In this document: one piece after another, positions 43,932 to 53,675 of the stretch
Layout: each line of letters opens with the position of its first letter
Position numbering within the stretch: the first letter of the stretch is position 1
Origin: VYFG01 sp965248685
GTDB lineage: Bacteria; Pseudomonadota; Gammaproteobacteria; Arenicellales; Poriferihabitantaceae
NCBI GenBank assembly: GCA_965248685.1
Contig: CBDFKC010000004.1
Coordinates: 434,001 to 498,000 of the forward strand
DNA length: 64,000 bases
Reading direction: 5' to 3'
Made by a program: the position numbers and the translations under genes
Notes under the pieces: model-generated
Seen by the model: the letters and a program-made list of their open reading frames with translations, nothing else
Told to the model about the DNA's origin: nothing
Database searches by the model: none

Positions 43932-45056
43932 ATGAAAGCGATGATTCTTGCGGCCGGAAAGGGCACAAGAGTACAACCCCTTACCTATGAACTACCGAAA
44001 CCGATGATACCGGTAGTTGGTAAACCGGTAATGGAATACTTGATTGAGCAATTAGCGGCAGACGGGTTTGACGATATTATGGTCAATGTCAGCCATTTAC
44101 CCGAACTGATTGAGACCTATTTCGGGGACGGGCGCCGCTGGGGGGTGAATATCGGCTATTCCTTCGAGGGGCATATTGAAAGCGGCGAGTTGATTGGCGA
44201 ACCTATGGGGTCGGCGGGTGGAATCAAGAGGATTCAGGAATTTGGAGGCTTCTTTGACGATACCTTTTTAGTGGTCTGCGGTGATGCCATCATAGACCTC
44301 GATCTGACTGCGGCCCTGCGCAAGCATTGGCAGAGCGGAGCTAAAGCCAGTATCGTAGTCAAACGGGTGCCCCGGGACATGGTGCCTAATTACGGGGTAG
44401 TGGTATGCGATGAAAACGGTTCGGTGACTTCCTTTCAGGAAAAACCGACCATAGAGGAGGCAAATTCTACCCTGGTGAACACCGGCATCTACCTGTTTGA
44501 ACCCGAAGTGATCGATTATATTCCAAGTGGCATCGAATACGATATTGGCAGTCAGCTTTTACCCGGCCTAATTAAGAAACAAATTCCATTTAATGCCATA
44601 GAATTGCCGTTTCACTGGGTCGATATCGGGCGCATGAGTGATTACTGGGAAGCCAATCAGCAATTGATGCGGGGTACTCTGCGAGGTATCGAAATGCCAG
44701 GCAAGGAAGTGATGCCGCAGATTTGGACCGGACTTAACGTCAATATCGATTGGGAGAACGTATTGATTGAAGGCCCGGTTTATATTGGTTCCAATTCCCG
44801 AATCGAAGCGGGCTGTGAAATACAAGGCCCCAGCTGGATTTCCCATGGTTGTCACCTCCAGGAAGGTGCGAAAGTCCACCGCAGTATGTTGTTTGAGCAT
44901 ACGCTTATGCGAAGCCATGGCGCGGTATTTGAAGCGGTGGTGTTTGGTCGCTACTGTGTCGATAAGGAAGGTCGCCCTGTGGAGGGTTACGAGTCCGGAC
45001 TTGATTGGGTTGGAGATGCGCGTGACCGAAAACTGAAACAGGTTGCAGGAAGCTGA
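43932..45056 (+). CDS. Sugar nucleotidyltransferase, mannose-1-phosphate guanylyltransferase-like
   Basis: This cytoplasmic NDP-sugar pyrophosphorylase has 374 residues. The N-terminal catalytic domain has M-I-L-A-A-G-K-G-T-R-V-Q-P-L-T and E-L-P-K-P-M-I-P-V, then G-D-A-I-I-D-L-D and V-N-T-G-I-Y-L-F-E-P. The C-terminal part has short hexapeptide-like repeats (I-E-G-P-V-Y-I-G-S-N-S-R-I-E-A-G) expected for a left-handed beta-helix. It makes an activated sugar, possibly GDP-mannose or a glucose nucleotide, for surface polysaccharide. The exact substrate cannot be read. No glycosyltransferase genes are adjacent. Confidence 0.87.
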   Translation: MKAMILAAGKGTRVQPLTYELPKPMIPVVGKPVMEYLIEQLAADGFDDIMVNVSHLPELIETYFGDGRRWGVNIGYSFEGHIESGELIGEPMGSAGGIKRIQEFGGFFDDTFLVVCGDAIIDLDLTAALRKHWQSGAKASIVVKRVPRDMVPNYGVVVCDENGSVTSFQEKPTIEEANSTLVNTGIYLFEPEVIDYIPSGIEYDIGSQLLPGLIKKQIPFNAIELPFHWVDIGRMSDYWEANQQLMRGTLRGIEMPGKEVMPQIWTGLNVNIDWENVLIEGPVYIGSNSRIEAGCEIQGPSWISHGCHLQEGAKVHRSMLFEHTLMRSHGAVFEAVVFGRYCVDKEGRPVEGYESGLDWVGDARDRKLKQVAGS

Positions 45057-45253
45057 CTAAAAGCCTGGTTTCCACCGACCTGGGCGGCTGAAAATTGCGA
45101 TTCCGGGGTGTAGAACCAGATTCGTTATCTATCCTATTTACCCTTTTTTAGTAGGCCCCGGATGTTGCCTCATACTGTATAATCCGCGCTCATTTTTTTA
45201 TTAACCTGAAGCCGAACCAGGCCACCTGGTTTTGGGGGTTTAGCGGGAAATAC

Positions 45254-45652
45254 ATGCCATTTTATGAATACCAATGCACTGACTGCGACCATCGCCTGGA
45301 AGTGCTACAAAAAATTTCTGATGCGCGTCTGGTCGATTGCCCGGAGTGCAGCGCGCCTAAACTGAAAAAATTGATTTCTGCTGCCGCGTTTCGTCTAAAA
45401 GGAACGGGATGGTATGAGACCGATTTTAAAAATGGCCAGAAAAAAGATGATAGCGGCGATAAAAAGGAATCGAAGCCAGAAACAGCAGCGGCTAAAGATG
45501 CCGGCTCAGAGTCCTCCGGGAAATCCGCTCCGGATTCCACCAGCGGATCTAAAACCACTGGGTCAGCGAGCACCAGCTCTGCGACCAAATCTGATAGCTC
45601 GGGAAGCTCGGGGAGTTCCAGCACAAAAAGTGAAAGCAAGGCCAGCACCTGA
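45254..45652 (+). CDS. FmdB-family zinc ribbon protein
   Basis: This 132-residue protein has an N-terminal putative regulatory domain with two Cys pairs (Y-Q-C-T-D-C at about 7-10, and D-C-P-E-C-S), typical of FmdB/CxxC_CxxC_SSSS proteins. Residues 60-132 are a low-complexity Ser/Lys/Thr tail. The gene lies 60 bp upstream of aspS, a common pairing in gammaproteobacteria. A TATAAT box at 45178-45183 lies upstream. Function is unknown. Confidence 0.9.
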   Translation: MPFYEYQCTDCDHRLEVLQKISDARLVDCPECSAPKLKKLISAAAFRLKGTGWYETDFKNGQKKDDSGDKKESKPETAAAKDAGSESSGKSAPDSTSGSKTTGSASTSSATKSDSSGSSGSSSTKSESKAST

Positions 45653-45712
45653 ATTCCCCGCCAACCAATCCAAACTAAAAATCGCTCAAACCGAAAACCC
45701 ATAAAAAATTAA

Positions 45713-47497
45713 ATGACGACAATGCGTTCCCATCTTTGCGGTCAAGTCAGCGAGTCTGATATCGATCAAACGGTTACCCTTAACGGATGGGTGCTGAATC
45801 GGCGTGATCACGGTGGGGTCATCTTTATCGATTTGCGAGACCGCTCTGGCCGACTTCAAGTTGTTGCTGATCCAGATTATCCAAAACCATTTGCAATTGC
45901 TGACAGCGCTCGTGGAGAGTTTGTGCTGGCGGTGAAAGGCAGGGTGCGTATGCGACCCGAGGGAACTATAAATCCTGATTTGGCGACTGGTACGGTTGAG
46001 GTGATCGCTGATCAAATAACAGTGTTAAATGCTTCTGAACCGCTGCCATTTCAAATGGACGATGATGAGATTGGTGAACAGACCCGTCTCAAGTACCGCT
46101 TTCTTGATTTACGTCGGGCCCCAATGCAGCGAACCATGCGGTTGCGTCATCGTGTTATCAGCACTCTGCGAGAGTTTCTAAACAGTCGTGAGTTCGTCGA
46201 CATAGAAACGCCGATCCTGACCCGTTCCACGCCTGAAGGGGCGCGCGATTATTTGGTGCCGAGCCGTACCCATCCTGGTCAGTTTTTTGCTTTACCTCAG
46301 TCTCCCCAGTTGTTTAAACAGTTGTTAATGGTTGCCGGTTTCGAACGGTATTACCAAATCGCCCGTTGTTTTCGTGACGAAGATTTGCGGGCGGACAGGC
46401 AGCCGGAATTTACCCAGCTCGACGTGGAAATTTCATTTGTTGATGAAACCGAAGTCATGGGATTGATGGAGCAGATGATTCGTGAATTGTTTGCCGAGGT
46501 CTTGCAGCAGTCATTGCCCGATCCGATACCACAAATGACTTACCAGGAAGCAGTTTCGCGATTCGGCATTGATCGACCTGACCTACGTATTGATATGGAA
46601 TTAACCGAACTCACCGACTTGATGCAACAGGTCGAGTTCAAGGTGTTCTCCGGTCCGTCAAATGATCCCGCAGGCAGAGTCGCGGCGCTAAAAGTACCTG
46701 GAGGAAATAGTCTGTCCCGAGCCCAGATCGATCAATATACCGAGTACGTTAAACAATATGGCGCCAAAGGCCTGGCCTATATCAAAGTTAATGATGTTTC
46801 CGCCGGCCGCGAAGGGATGCAATCGCCGATTCTAAAATTTCTGCCGGACACGGTACTAGAGCAAATTATTGCCCGAACCGGAGCCACTACCGATGACGTG
46901 GTGTTCTTTGGCGCGGACACTGCGAAAGTCGTCAATGATTCGCTTGGTGCACTGCGACTCAAGATTGGAAAGGATCTCGAAATGGTCCAGTCAGAGTGGA
47001 AGCCAGTATGGGTAGTGGATTTCCCGCTGGTTGAATGGGATCAGGACAATAAACGCTGGCAATCTCTGCATCACCCGTTTACTGCACCCAAAGTCGAAGA
47101 CGAGGAATTGCTCAACAGCGAGCCTGGTAAGGTGTTGTCCAGAGCCTATGACCTGGTCCTCAATGGTACCGAAGTTGGCGGTGGCTCGATTCGTATCCAT
47201 GGCAGCGAATTGCAGCAGAAAATTTTAAATGTACTGGGTATCGATGAGGTCGAGGCTGAAGCGAAATTTGGCTTTTTGCTGAAAGGACTGAAGTATGGTG
47301 CGCCACCCCACGGCGGTATCGCATTCGGCATTGATCGACTGGTTGCCATGATGAGTGGAGTCGAATCGATTCGTGACGTCATCGCGTTTCCGAAAACCCA
47401 AAAAGCATCCTGTCTGCTGACCGACGCACCTGGCGATGTCGATAATCGACAGTTACGGGATTTGAATCTGCAATTACGCAAACCCCAGGCCGGATAG
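45713..47497 (+). CDS. aspS: Aspartyl-tRNA synthetase
   Basis: This class IIb synthetase of 594 residues charges tRNA-Asp. It has the OB-fold anticodon domain (V-T-L-N-G-W-V-L-N-R-R-D-H-G-G-V-I-F-I-D), motif 2 (F-R-D-E-D-L-R-A-D-R-Q-P-E-F-T-Q), the bacterial GAD insertion and motif 3 (G-I-A-F-G-I-D-R). Length matches the bacterial type. Whether it also charges tRNA-Asn cannot be settled from this window. It starts the aspS-yebC-ruvCAB run; ATG 45722 is an alternative start. Confidence 0.97.
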   Translation: MTTMRSHLCGQVSESDIDQTVTLNGWVLNRRDHGGVIFIDLRDRSGRLQVVADPDYPKPFAIADSARGEFVLAVKGRVRMRPEGTINPDLATGTVEVIADQITVLNASEPLPFQMDDDEIGEQTRLKYRFLDLRRAPMQRTMRLRHRVISTLREFLNSREFVDIETPILTRSTPEGARDYLVPSRTHPGQFFALPQSPQLFKQLLMVAGFERYYQIARCFRDEDLRADRQPEFTQLDVEISFVDETEVMGLMEQMIRELFAEVLQQSLPDPIPQMTYQEAVSRFGIDRPDLRIDMELTELTDLMQQVEFKVFSGPSNDPAGRVAALKVPGGNSLSRAQIDQYTEYVKQYGAKGLAYIKVNDVSAGREGMQSPILKFLPDTVLEQIIARTGATTDDVVFFGADTAKVVNDSLGALRLKIGKDLEMVQSEWKPVWVVDFPLVEWDQDNKRWQSLHHPFTAPKVEDEELLNSEPGKVLSRAYDLVLNGTEVGGGSIRIHGSELQQKILNVLGIDEVEAEAKFGFLLKGLKYGAPPHGGIAFGIDRLVAMMSGVESIRDVIAFPKTQKASCLLTDAPGDVDNRQLRDLNLQLRKPQAG

Positions 47498-47633
47498 GGC
47501 GAGCCATGAGTCGACCCTAGCGGGAGTATTATTCCATCGCTGGGGCGGTGTAACGTGGCCTGAAATTCGCCAAAATGGTACTATCTGCGCGGGGCGATTT
47601 TCATTCACAATTTCATTTGTTAACGGAGACAGT

Positions 47634-48362
47634 ATGGCTGGTCATAGTAAGTGGGCCAATATAAAGTTTCGTAAGGCCGCCCAAGACGCCAAGCGAGGCA
47701 AAGTATTTACCAAGTTAATTAAAGAGATAACTGTTGCAGCCCGGATTGGTGGTAGCGATCCTGATTCCAATGCACGTCTACGTACCGCCGTAGACAAAGC
47801 CCTCGGCGCCAATATGACCCGAGACACCATTGAGCGCGCGGTTAAACGGGGTGCAGGAGAGCTGGATGGCGCCGACATTGAAGAAATCCGCTACGAGGGC
47901 TATGGCCCCTGTGGCGTGGCCGTGCTGGTTGAAACCGCGACCGACAATCGCAACCGCACCGTCAGTGAAGTGCGCCATGCCTTTAGCAAACACGGTGGTA
48001 ATCTGGGTACTGATGGCTCGGTGGCTTATTTGTTTAACAAGATTGGTTCAATCGTATTTTCCGATCAACAGGACGAAGATCAGATTATGGAAATTGCATT
48101 GGAGGCGGGTGCCGAGGATATAGAGAGTGAAGAAGGTGTCATCGAAGTGGTGACCCCGCCAGAAACATTCCACCAGGTTGAGCAGGCTTTCAAAAACGCC
48201 GGAATAGAAGCCGAGATGGCGGAATTAATTCAACGACCATCTACCGAAACCGAGTTGGCCGGGGATGATGCGGAAAAAGTAATGAAATTAATAGAAATGC
48301 TGGAGGACCTGGACGACGTCCAGGATGTTTTTACCAACGCCAGTTTCCTAGAGTCCGCCTGA
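47634..48362 (+). CDS. yebC: YebC/TACO1-family protein
   Basis: This cytoplasmic protein has 242 residues starting M-A-G-H-S-K-W-A-N-I-K, the invariant start of YebC/TACO1. Further family segments are R-K-A-A-Q-D-A-K-R-G-K and V-A-V-L-V-E-T-A-T-D-N-R-N-R-T. Members act as transcription regulators or, as shown for TACO1/YebC, help translation of proline-rich stretches. AACGGAG precedes the ATG. The stop overlaps ruvC by one base. Confidence 0.96.
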   Translation: MAGHSKWANIKFRKAAQDAKRGKVFTKLIKEITVAARIGGSDPDSNARLRTAVDKALGANMTRDTIERAVKRGAGELDGADIEEIRYEGYGPCGVAVLVETATDNRNRTVSEVRHAFSKHGGNLGTDGSVAYLFNKIGSIVFSDQQDEDQIMEIALEAGAEDIESEEGVIEVVTPPETFHQVEQAFKNAGIEAEMAELIQRPSTETELAGDDAEKVMKLIEMLEDLDDVQDVFTNASFLESA

Positions 48363-48862
48363 TGCGGGTGATGGGAATCGATCCTGGTTCCCGTGTCACA
48401 GGGCTGGGTGTCATTGAGTCAGATTCAGATGGTTTACGACCATTATTTTTTGAAGGTGTCCGGCTCAAGGAGGCATCATTGCCGATTCGGCTGGGCCAGA
48501 TTTATCAACGCACCAGGGAAGTCATCGAACAATATAAGCCTGAGGTAGTTGCGGTCGAACAGGTATTTATTTCCAATAACGCTAAATCGGCACTGATACT
48601 TGGGCAGGCCCGAGGCAGTGCGGTTTGCTCGGCGGTCACAGCCGGGTCCGTCGTCGCTGAATACAGCGCGTTGCAAATCAAGCGTGCCGTGGTGGGGACC
48701 GGAAGTGCCAGTAAGCAACAAGTCCAGCATATGATCAGATTGTTGCTTGGTTTGCGTACCGAGCCCGGGTCGGATGCCGCTGACGCTCTGGCCTGCGCCA
48801 TTTGTCATGTGCATACGGCCCAGGTCGAACAGCGTCTGAAACGCGCGGCAGGGCAACAATGA
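48362..48862 (+). CDS. ruvC: Holliday junction resolvase RuvC
   Basis: This 166-residue endonuclease resolves Holliday junctions together with RuvAB. The first acidic residue is in M-G-I-D-P-G-S (Asp7), followed by V-A-V-E-Q-V-F and S-D-A-A-D-A-L-A at the C-terminus, giving the DEDD-type active site. Its ATG overlaps the yebC stop (TGATG) and its stop overlaps ruvA by four bases. Confidence 0.96.
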   Translation: MRVMGIDPGSRVTGLGVIESDSDGLRPLFFEGVRLKEASLPIRLGQIYQRTREVIEQYKPEVVAVEQVFISNNAKSALILGQARGSAVCSAVTAGSVVAEYSALQIKRAVVGTGSASKQQVQHMIRLLLGLRTEPGSDAADALACAICHVHTAQVEQRLKRAAGQQ

Positions 48863-49467
48863 TTGGTTCGTTAAAAGGCACCCTGACCGACAAGTCTCCC
48901 CCTTTTCTGCTATTAGACGTGCAGGGCGTGGGCTATGAACTCGAAGCGCCCATGGCAACATTCTATGAATTGTCGGAGGAGGGTCAGGAAGTGCTGCTGT
49001 TTACCCATATGGTAGTGCGTGAAGATGCACAGCTGCTTTACGGATTTTCAGATCGCGCCCAAAGAGAGTTGTTCAGGAGCCTGCTCAAAGTAAACGGCAT
49101 TGGACCCAGGGTGGCGCTGGCAATTTTATCGACCCTGAGTACCACGCAGTTTGTTCAATGCGTTCGGCAACAAGACACCCTTACCCTGATTTCAGTCCCG
49201 GGTATCGGCAAAAAAACCGCGGAACGAATGCTGCTCGATATGCGAGATCGATTGGATGGGCTGGGCGACCTCAGCGGGACCGCGGGTAAAGCAGTCGCCG
49301 GTGCCATTGAAGTTCAGCAAACCCCGGTAGATGACGCCATCGGCGCATTGATTGCCTTGGGATATAAGGCCGGGGACGCGAATCAGGCGGTGCGCACGGT
49401 GGAAGAGCAAAGCGCTGCCCGAGACGATTTGATCCGCAACGCATTACAATTCCTCTCGAGACATTAA
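48859..49467 (+). CDS. ruvA: Holliday junction DNA helicase subunit RuvA
   Basis: This 202-residue protein binds four-way junctions and positions RuvB. It starts M-I-G-S-L-K-G-T-L with the OB fold, has helix-hairpin-helix motifs (V-N-G-I-G-P-R-V-A-L-A; V-P-G-I-G-K-K-T-A-E-R) and a C-terminal domain III that touches RuvB. The start 48859 is fixed by the ATGA overlap with ruvC and by the family N-terminus, rather than the in-frame ATG at 48802. Confidence 0.96.
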   Translation: MIGSLKGTLTDKSPPFLLLDVQGVGYELEAPMATFYELSEEGQEVLLFTHMVVREDAQLLYGFSDRAQRELFRSLLKVNGIGPRVALAILSTLSTTQFVQCVRQQDTLTLISVPGIGKKTAERMLLDMRDRLDGLGDLSGTAGKAVAGAIEVQQTPVDDAIGALIALGYKAGDANQAVRTVEEQSAARDDLIRNALQFLSRH

Positions 49468-49468
49468 G

Positions 49469-50524
49469 ATGAGCGAATTCAATCCACTGCTGGCCCCGGA
49501 AAATTACCAGGATTCACCCCAGGAGCAAATGCTCGACCGCAGCCTGCGGCCAACACGTCTGGAAGAATTTATCGGCCAGCCGAATGCCAAGGAGCAATTG
49601 GAAATATTTATCCACGCTGCTCTCAAGCGCAATGAAGCGTTGGATCATGTTCTGGTTTTTGGTCCCCCGGGTCTGGGAAAAACCACCCTGGCGAATATTA
49701 TTGCCACCGAAATGTCGGCGAGGTTGCGCCAGACCTCGGGGCCTGTATTGGAAAAAGCGGGTGATCTGGCGGCTATTTTGACTAATCTTGAACCCAATGA
49801 TGTGTTGTTTATCGACGAGATTCATCGGATGAATCCGGCGATCGAGGAAATTTTGTATCCGGCGCTTGAGGACTATCAACTCGATATCATGATCGGGGAA
49901 GGTCCAGCGGCACGCTCAATAAAGCTAAACCTGCCACCATTCACCCTGGTTGGGGCGACTACCCGCGCAGGCCTGCTGACTTCACCGCTGCGAGATCGAT
50001 TCGGCATCGTACAACGGTTACAGTTTTACAATATCGAAGAGTTGTCGTTGATCGTTGAGCGTTCTGCGCGTTTACTCGAACTGGAATTTGATGCCGAGGG
50101 CGTGGCGGAGATTGCTGCCCGCTCCAGAGGGACTCCCAGAATTGCCAATCGGTTGCTGCGGCGAGTGCGTGATTATGCGGAAGTCAAATCGGATGGATTT
50201 GTAAATCGGCGAATTGCCAATGCCGCCCTGGATATGCTCGAGGTAGATAAATTCGGGTTGGATTCTCTGGACCGGAGTATGTTGTTCGCCATTATGAATA
50301 AATTTGATGGCGGTCCGGTGGGAATAGATAGCATATCAGCGGCCATAGGGGAGGAACGCGGCACTATTGAAGATGTTGTTGAACCTTATTTGATCCAGCA
50401 GGGGTTTTTGATGCGTACCCCAAGAGGGCGTATTGCGACCAAAAATGCGTGGCGCCATCTTGGCGTCGAAATGCCCCAGGATGTCGCCAATCGGCAACAG
50501 GAATTGTTTCCGGATAATGTGTAA
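49469..50524 (+). CDS. ruvB: Holliday junction DNA helicase RuvB
   Basis: This hexameric AAA+ motor of 351 residues drives branch migration. Motifs are L-R-P-T-R-L-E-E-F-I-G-Q, Walker A G-P-P-G-L-G-K-T-T, Walker B F-I-D-E-I-H-R and sensor G-A-T-T-R-A-G-L-L-T-S-P-L-R-D-R-F-G. It starts one base after the ruvA stop. Confidence 0.97.
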   Translation: MSEFNPLLAPENYQDSPQEQMLDRSLRPTRLEEFIGQPNAKEQLEIFIHAALKRNEALDHVLVFGPPGLGKTTLANIIATEMSARLRQTSGPVLEKAGDLAAILTNLEPNDVLFIDEIHRMNPAIEEILYPALEDYQLDIMIGEGPAARSIKLNLPPFTLVGATTRAGLLTSPLRDRFGIVQRLQFYNIEELSLIVERSARLLELEFDAEGVAEIAARSRGTPRIANRLLRRVRDYAEVKSDGFVNRRIANAALDMLEVDKFGLDSLDRSMLFAIMNKFDGGPVGIDSISAAIGEERGTIEDVVEPYLIQQGFLMRTPRGRIATKNAWRHLGVEMPQDVANRQQELFPDNV

Positions 50525-50626
50525 CAAAACTAACTATTCAGCTAAGGTTCACGTTTTGTGGCTAGAGTTGCATTCAGCGGGACGGTTAGAGAAAACAACA
50601 TTCCGACACTGTGCGCGCCGTTTTAA

Positions 50627-51064
50627 ATGGCGGTCATGGAACACTTAATGCAATCAGCGTTTTCACTACCAGTTCAGATTAATTATGAAGATACCGATGC
50701 TGGGGGGGTGGTGTATTATGCAAACTATCTCGCCTACATGGAACGAGTTCGCAATGCCTGTCTACGCGACCTTGGATATCCTTTGGCCAAATTACAACAA
50801 CAAAGTCTGTTGTTTGTGGTGATTGAAGCCAATCTAAAATATCATCGCTCTGCAAGACTGGATGACCTTTTACAGATAACCGTCAGGATTCATGAAATTA
50901 AAGGCGCGTCAATCAGCTTTTCCCACCAGGTAATGCGTAGCGATGAATTGTTGGTGGACGCCACTATTCGAATTGCAACGGTTTCTGGCGACACTTTTTT
51001 GCCCTGCAAAATACCAGACAAATTACGCCATTCCCTGGAGCGACACCAGATAAAATACGGATGA
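50627..51064 (+). CDS. ybgC: Acyl-CoA thioesterase of the Tol-Pal cluster
   Basis: This 145-residue hotdog-fold thioesterase shows Y-E-D-T-D-A-G-G-V-V-Y-Y-A-N-Y with catalytic Asp24 and H-R-S-A-R-L-D-D. YbgC acts on acyl-CoA or acyl-ACP linked to phospholipid synthesis and is the first gene of the tol-pal cluster in most gammaproteobacteria. Three in-frame ATGs (50627, 50636, 50648) are possible; GGAAC upstream of 50648 makes the shortest form (138 residues) plausible. Confidence 0.93.
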   Translation: MAVMEHLMQSAFSLPVQINYEDTDAGGVVYYANYLAYMERVRNACLRDLGYPLAKLQQQSLLFVVIEANLKYHRSARLDDLLQITVRIHEIKGASISFSHQVMRSDELLVDATIRIATVSGDTFLPCKIPDKLRHSLERHQIKYG

Positions 51065-51118
51065 TTTTGTTCGGCAGTAGTCAACCATAAATAATATTTC
51101 AACCCGCTAAATAATAAT

Positions 51119-51826
51119 ATGGCTATCGATACTCTAATAACACCAGGTGGTGGCATGTCGGTCACTGGCCTGATACTGGGTGCAAGTTGGCTGGTACAGG
51201 CGGTAATGCTGATTCTGTTTATTGCATCAATCGTATCCTGGTTCATGATCGATCGGAAACGAACCACGTTCAAACGCTATACCAATATCGCCGACGGATT
51301 TGAAGAAGAATTCTGGTCTGGCGGGGAAATGAGTAAGATTTATCAGAAATGGAATGAAGAAGGTGCCGCCGAAGGAATCGCCAATATTTTTACCGCAGGA
51401 TATCGGGAATACAGTCGCCTGGTGCAGAAGTCAAACGTTGCGCGCTCCGACATGGTGGATGGCGTCCATCGATCTATGCGGGTTGCCTTGAGCCGGGAAA
51501 TTGATCAACTTGAAACCAACTTGTCATTTCTCGCGACGGTTGGGTCCATTAGCCCTTATATTGGGTTATTCGGCACCGTATGGGGCATCATGAATTCGTT
51601 TATCGACCTTGGAACCCAGCAGCAGGTCACCATTGCGACCGTGGCGCCGGGAATAGCGGAAGCGCTAATCGCCACAGCAATGGGATTGTTTGCGGCCATT
51701 CCAGCGGTAATTGCGTATAACAGATTCGCCCACATTGCAGAGAAATTAACTACCCGCTACGAAGTCTTCATGGAAGAATTTGTCAGTATCGTTAACCGCC
51801 AGGACCTGGTAAAAAGCGCCCAATGA
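51119..51826 (+). CDS. tolQ: Tol-Pal system proton channel subunit TolQ
   Basis: This inner-membrane protein of 235 residues has three transmembrane segments (near 17-40, 140-160, 170-200) of the MotA/ExbB family, with G-L-F-G-T-V-W-G-I-M-N-S and A-T-A-M-G-L-F-A-A-I-P-A-V. With TolR it uses the proton gradient to energise TolA during outer-membrane constriction. The stop overlaps tolR by four bases. Confidence 0.96.
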   Translation: MAIDTLITPGGGMSVTGLILGASWLVQAVMLILFIASIVSWFMIDRKRTTFKRYTNIADGFEEEFWSGGEMSKIYQKWNEEGAAEGIANIFTAGYREYSRLVQKSNVARSDMVDGVHRSMRVALSREIDQLETNLSFLATVGSISPYIGLFGTVWGIMNSFIDLGTQQQVTIATVAPGIAEALIATAMGLFAAIPAVIAYNRFAHIAEKLTTRYEVFMEEFVSIVNRQDLVKSAQ

Positions 51827-52242
51827 GTCGCACCCGTTACGGTCGTAAAAAACGCTTGATGAGCGAGATTAACGTGGTGCCTTATATCGATGTTATGTTG
51901 GTACTATTGGTTATATTTATGGTTACCGCACCGCTGCTCAGTACCGGGGTCAAGGTTGATCTGCCCCAGGCCGATGCCGAAACCATTCCGGACCAGGAGC
52001 AGGAACCATTCATCGTGACGGTAGATTCCCTGGGAAACTTTTACCTCAATGATGACGAGGATCCGGTTGCTGAGCCAGGGGATATTCGTAGCGCTGCGGC
52101 GGCTGTGCTCGGACGAAACCCTGAGTTGCCTTTCCTGGTTAGAGGAGACGTTGCTGCAGACTATGGTTTTGTCATGGAAGCGATGGTTTTACTGCAGAAA
52201 GCGGGGGTAGAGTCAGTGGGTTTGATCACGGAGACCCCCTGA
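51823..52242 (+). CDS. tolR: Tol-Pal system proton channel subunit TolR
   Basis: This 139-residue ExbD/TolR protein has one N-terminal transmembrane helix containing the proton-carrying Asp (V-P-Y-I-D-V-M-L-V-L-L-V-I-F-M-V-T-A) and a periplasmic domain with V-D-L-P-Q-A and the C-terminal G-L-I-T-E. Its ATG overlaps the tolQ stop. Confidence 0.96.
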   Translation: MSRTRYGRKKRLMSEINVVPYIDVMLVLLVIFMVTAPLLSTGVKVDLPQADAETIPDQEQEPFIVTVDSLGNFYLNDDEDPVAEPGDIRSAAAAVLGRNPELPFLVRGDVAADYGFVMEAMVLLQKAGVESVGLITETP

Positions 52243-52247
52243 GCCTG

Positions 52248-53675
52248 ATGCGGGACAAGATTAGAAGATTATATTACTGGATCAAAGCAGCCTTATTTTC
52301 TTTGGTAATTCATGGTGGAATACTTTATTTCTTAATGTTTGGATTAGTCTCAACCCCTGAAACGATAATTGCCGGCGGTAAGCCAATCAAGGCTATCGCT
52401 ATCAGCCAGGCTGATCTCGATCGTAACAAGCAGAAGATTGTAAAAAATCTCGAAGAACTGGATGCAAAGCGCAAGGAAGAAGCGCGCAAAAAACTGGAAG
52501 AAGAAAATAGGCTGCAGTTTGAACTGGCGGAAAAAGCCGCGAACAAAAAGAAGCTGGAGCAAGAGCAGCGGCTGAAACAGGAACAGCAAAAACTTGAGCT
52601 GGAATTGGAGCAGCAAAGGCTGGGTGAGGAACTGCAGCGAAAAAACCTGGAACAAGCCAAAAAATTAGAGCAGGAAGAGGAAGCGCGTAAACTCGCGCAA
52701 CAGTTAAAACGCGCAGAGGAAGAGAAAAAAAGATTGGCGCTAGAGAAGAAACGCCTGGAAAAAGAGGAGCGCAATAGACTGGAGCAAGAGAATAAACGCA
52801 AACTGGAAGAGGAGCAAAAAAAACTGGAGGAGCAGAATAAACGAAAGCTCGAGCAGGAGCGCGTAAAACTCGAAGAGGAAAATAAAAAGAAACTGGAACA
52901 GGAGCGCTTGAAGCTGGAAGAGGAAATTAAGCGCAAACAAGAGCAGCTTGAAATTGACACAAAGCGAAGAGAAATACTGGAGAATTGTAAGGAACTTGTG
53001 GCGACAGAGGAAAAGGCGGGTAAAACGAATTCTGAACTGGACGATCTTTGCGAGCAGGATCGGACGGATTTGAAGCAGGCTAGGGCTGAGGAAAAACAGC
53101 GTAAGATTCAACAGGAAAAAGAACACAAGGCTGCCGAAGAAAAGAAGCACAAAGCCGACCAGGAGAAGAAACGCAAAGCCGAGCAGGAAAAGAAGCGTAA
53201 GCAGGAAGAAGAAAACGAGCGTAAAGCTGCTGAGGCCAAGAAGCGTAAGCTGGAAGCCGATAAAAAGCGCAAGGAAGATGAGCGCAAACGACAGCAGGCG
53301 GAGAAAAAGCGACGGGCTGAACAAGCCCTGCAGGCACAGATGGAAGCTGAACAGCAGCAACAGCTCGCGGCACAAACTAAACGCGAAGCGGCCAACGCGC
53401 TGCAGGCCGCTGCGGGTAGAATCAAAACGGTTATCGAAAACAACTGGCGTCGTCCCGGCACCAGCCAGATTGGCCTGAAGGCGACCATTCAACTTAGAGT
53501 TGGAAGAAGTGGAGAGGTCTTGAGCGCCAATATTATTAGTAGTAGCGGTGACCCGTTCTTTGATCAGTCGGCAGAAAATGCGGTTAACAAAGCATCACCT
53601 CTGCCAATTCCGACTAATCCAAAGTATTATGAATACCTGAATGAATTTAACATTGAATTTACCCCAGATGAGTAG
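52248..53675 (+). CDS. tolA: Tol-Pal system protein TolA
   Basis: This 475-residue protein links the inner-membrane TolQR motor to TolB/Pal. An N-terminal transmembrane helix (A-L-F-S-L-V-I-H-G-G-I-L-Y-F) is followed by a long Lys/Glu/Gln/Arg-rich helical domain (about 60-390) and a C-terminal domain (I-E-N-N-W-R-R-P-G, then V-G-R-S-G-E-V-L-S-A). The charged coiled region is longer than in E. coli TolA (421 residues total). It begins 5 bp after tolR and overlaps tolB by a few bases. Confidence 0.95.
   Translation: MRDKIRRLYYWIKAALFSLVIHGGILYFLMFGLVSTPETIIAGGKPIKAIAISQADLDRNKQKIVKNLEELDAKRKEEARKKLEEENRLQFELAEKAANKKKLEQEQRLKQEQQKLELELEQQRLGEELQRKNLEQAKKLEQEEEARKLAQQLKRAEEEKKRLALEKKRLEKEERNRLEQENKRKLEEEQKKLEEQNKRKLEQERVKLEEENKKKLEQERLKLEEEIKRKQEQLEIDTKRREILENCKELVATEEKAGKTNSELDDLCEQDRTDLKQARAEEKQRKIQQEKEHKAAEEKKHKADQEKKRKAEQEKKRKQEEENERKAAEAKKRKLEADKKRKEDERKRQQAEKKRRAEQALQAQMEAEQQQQLAAQTKREAANALQAAAGRIKTVIENNWRRPGTSQIGLKATIQLRVGRSGEVLSANIISSSGDPFFDQSAENAVNKASPLPIPTNPKYYEYLNEFNIEFTPDE

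Noticed and set aside
52325..53492. Long hydrophobic antisense frames opposite tolA
   Set aside because: They arise because Lys/Glu/Gln codons read as Leu/Phe/Ser on the other strand; tolA itself is certain.
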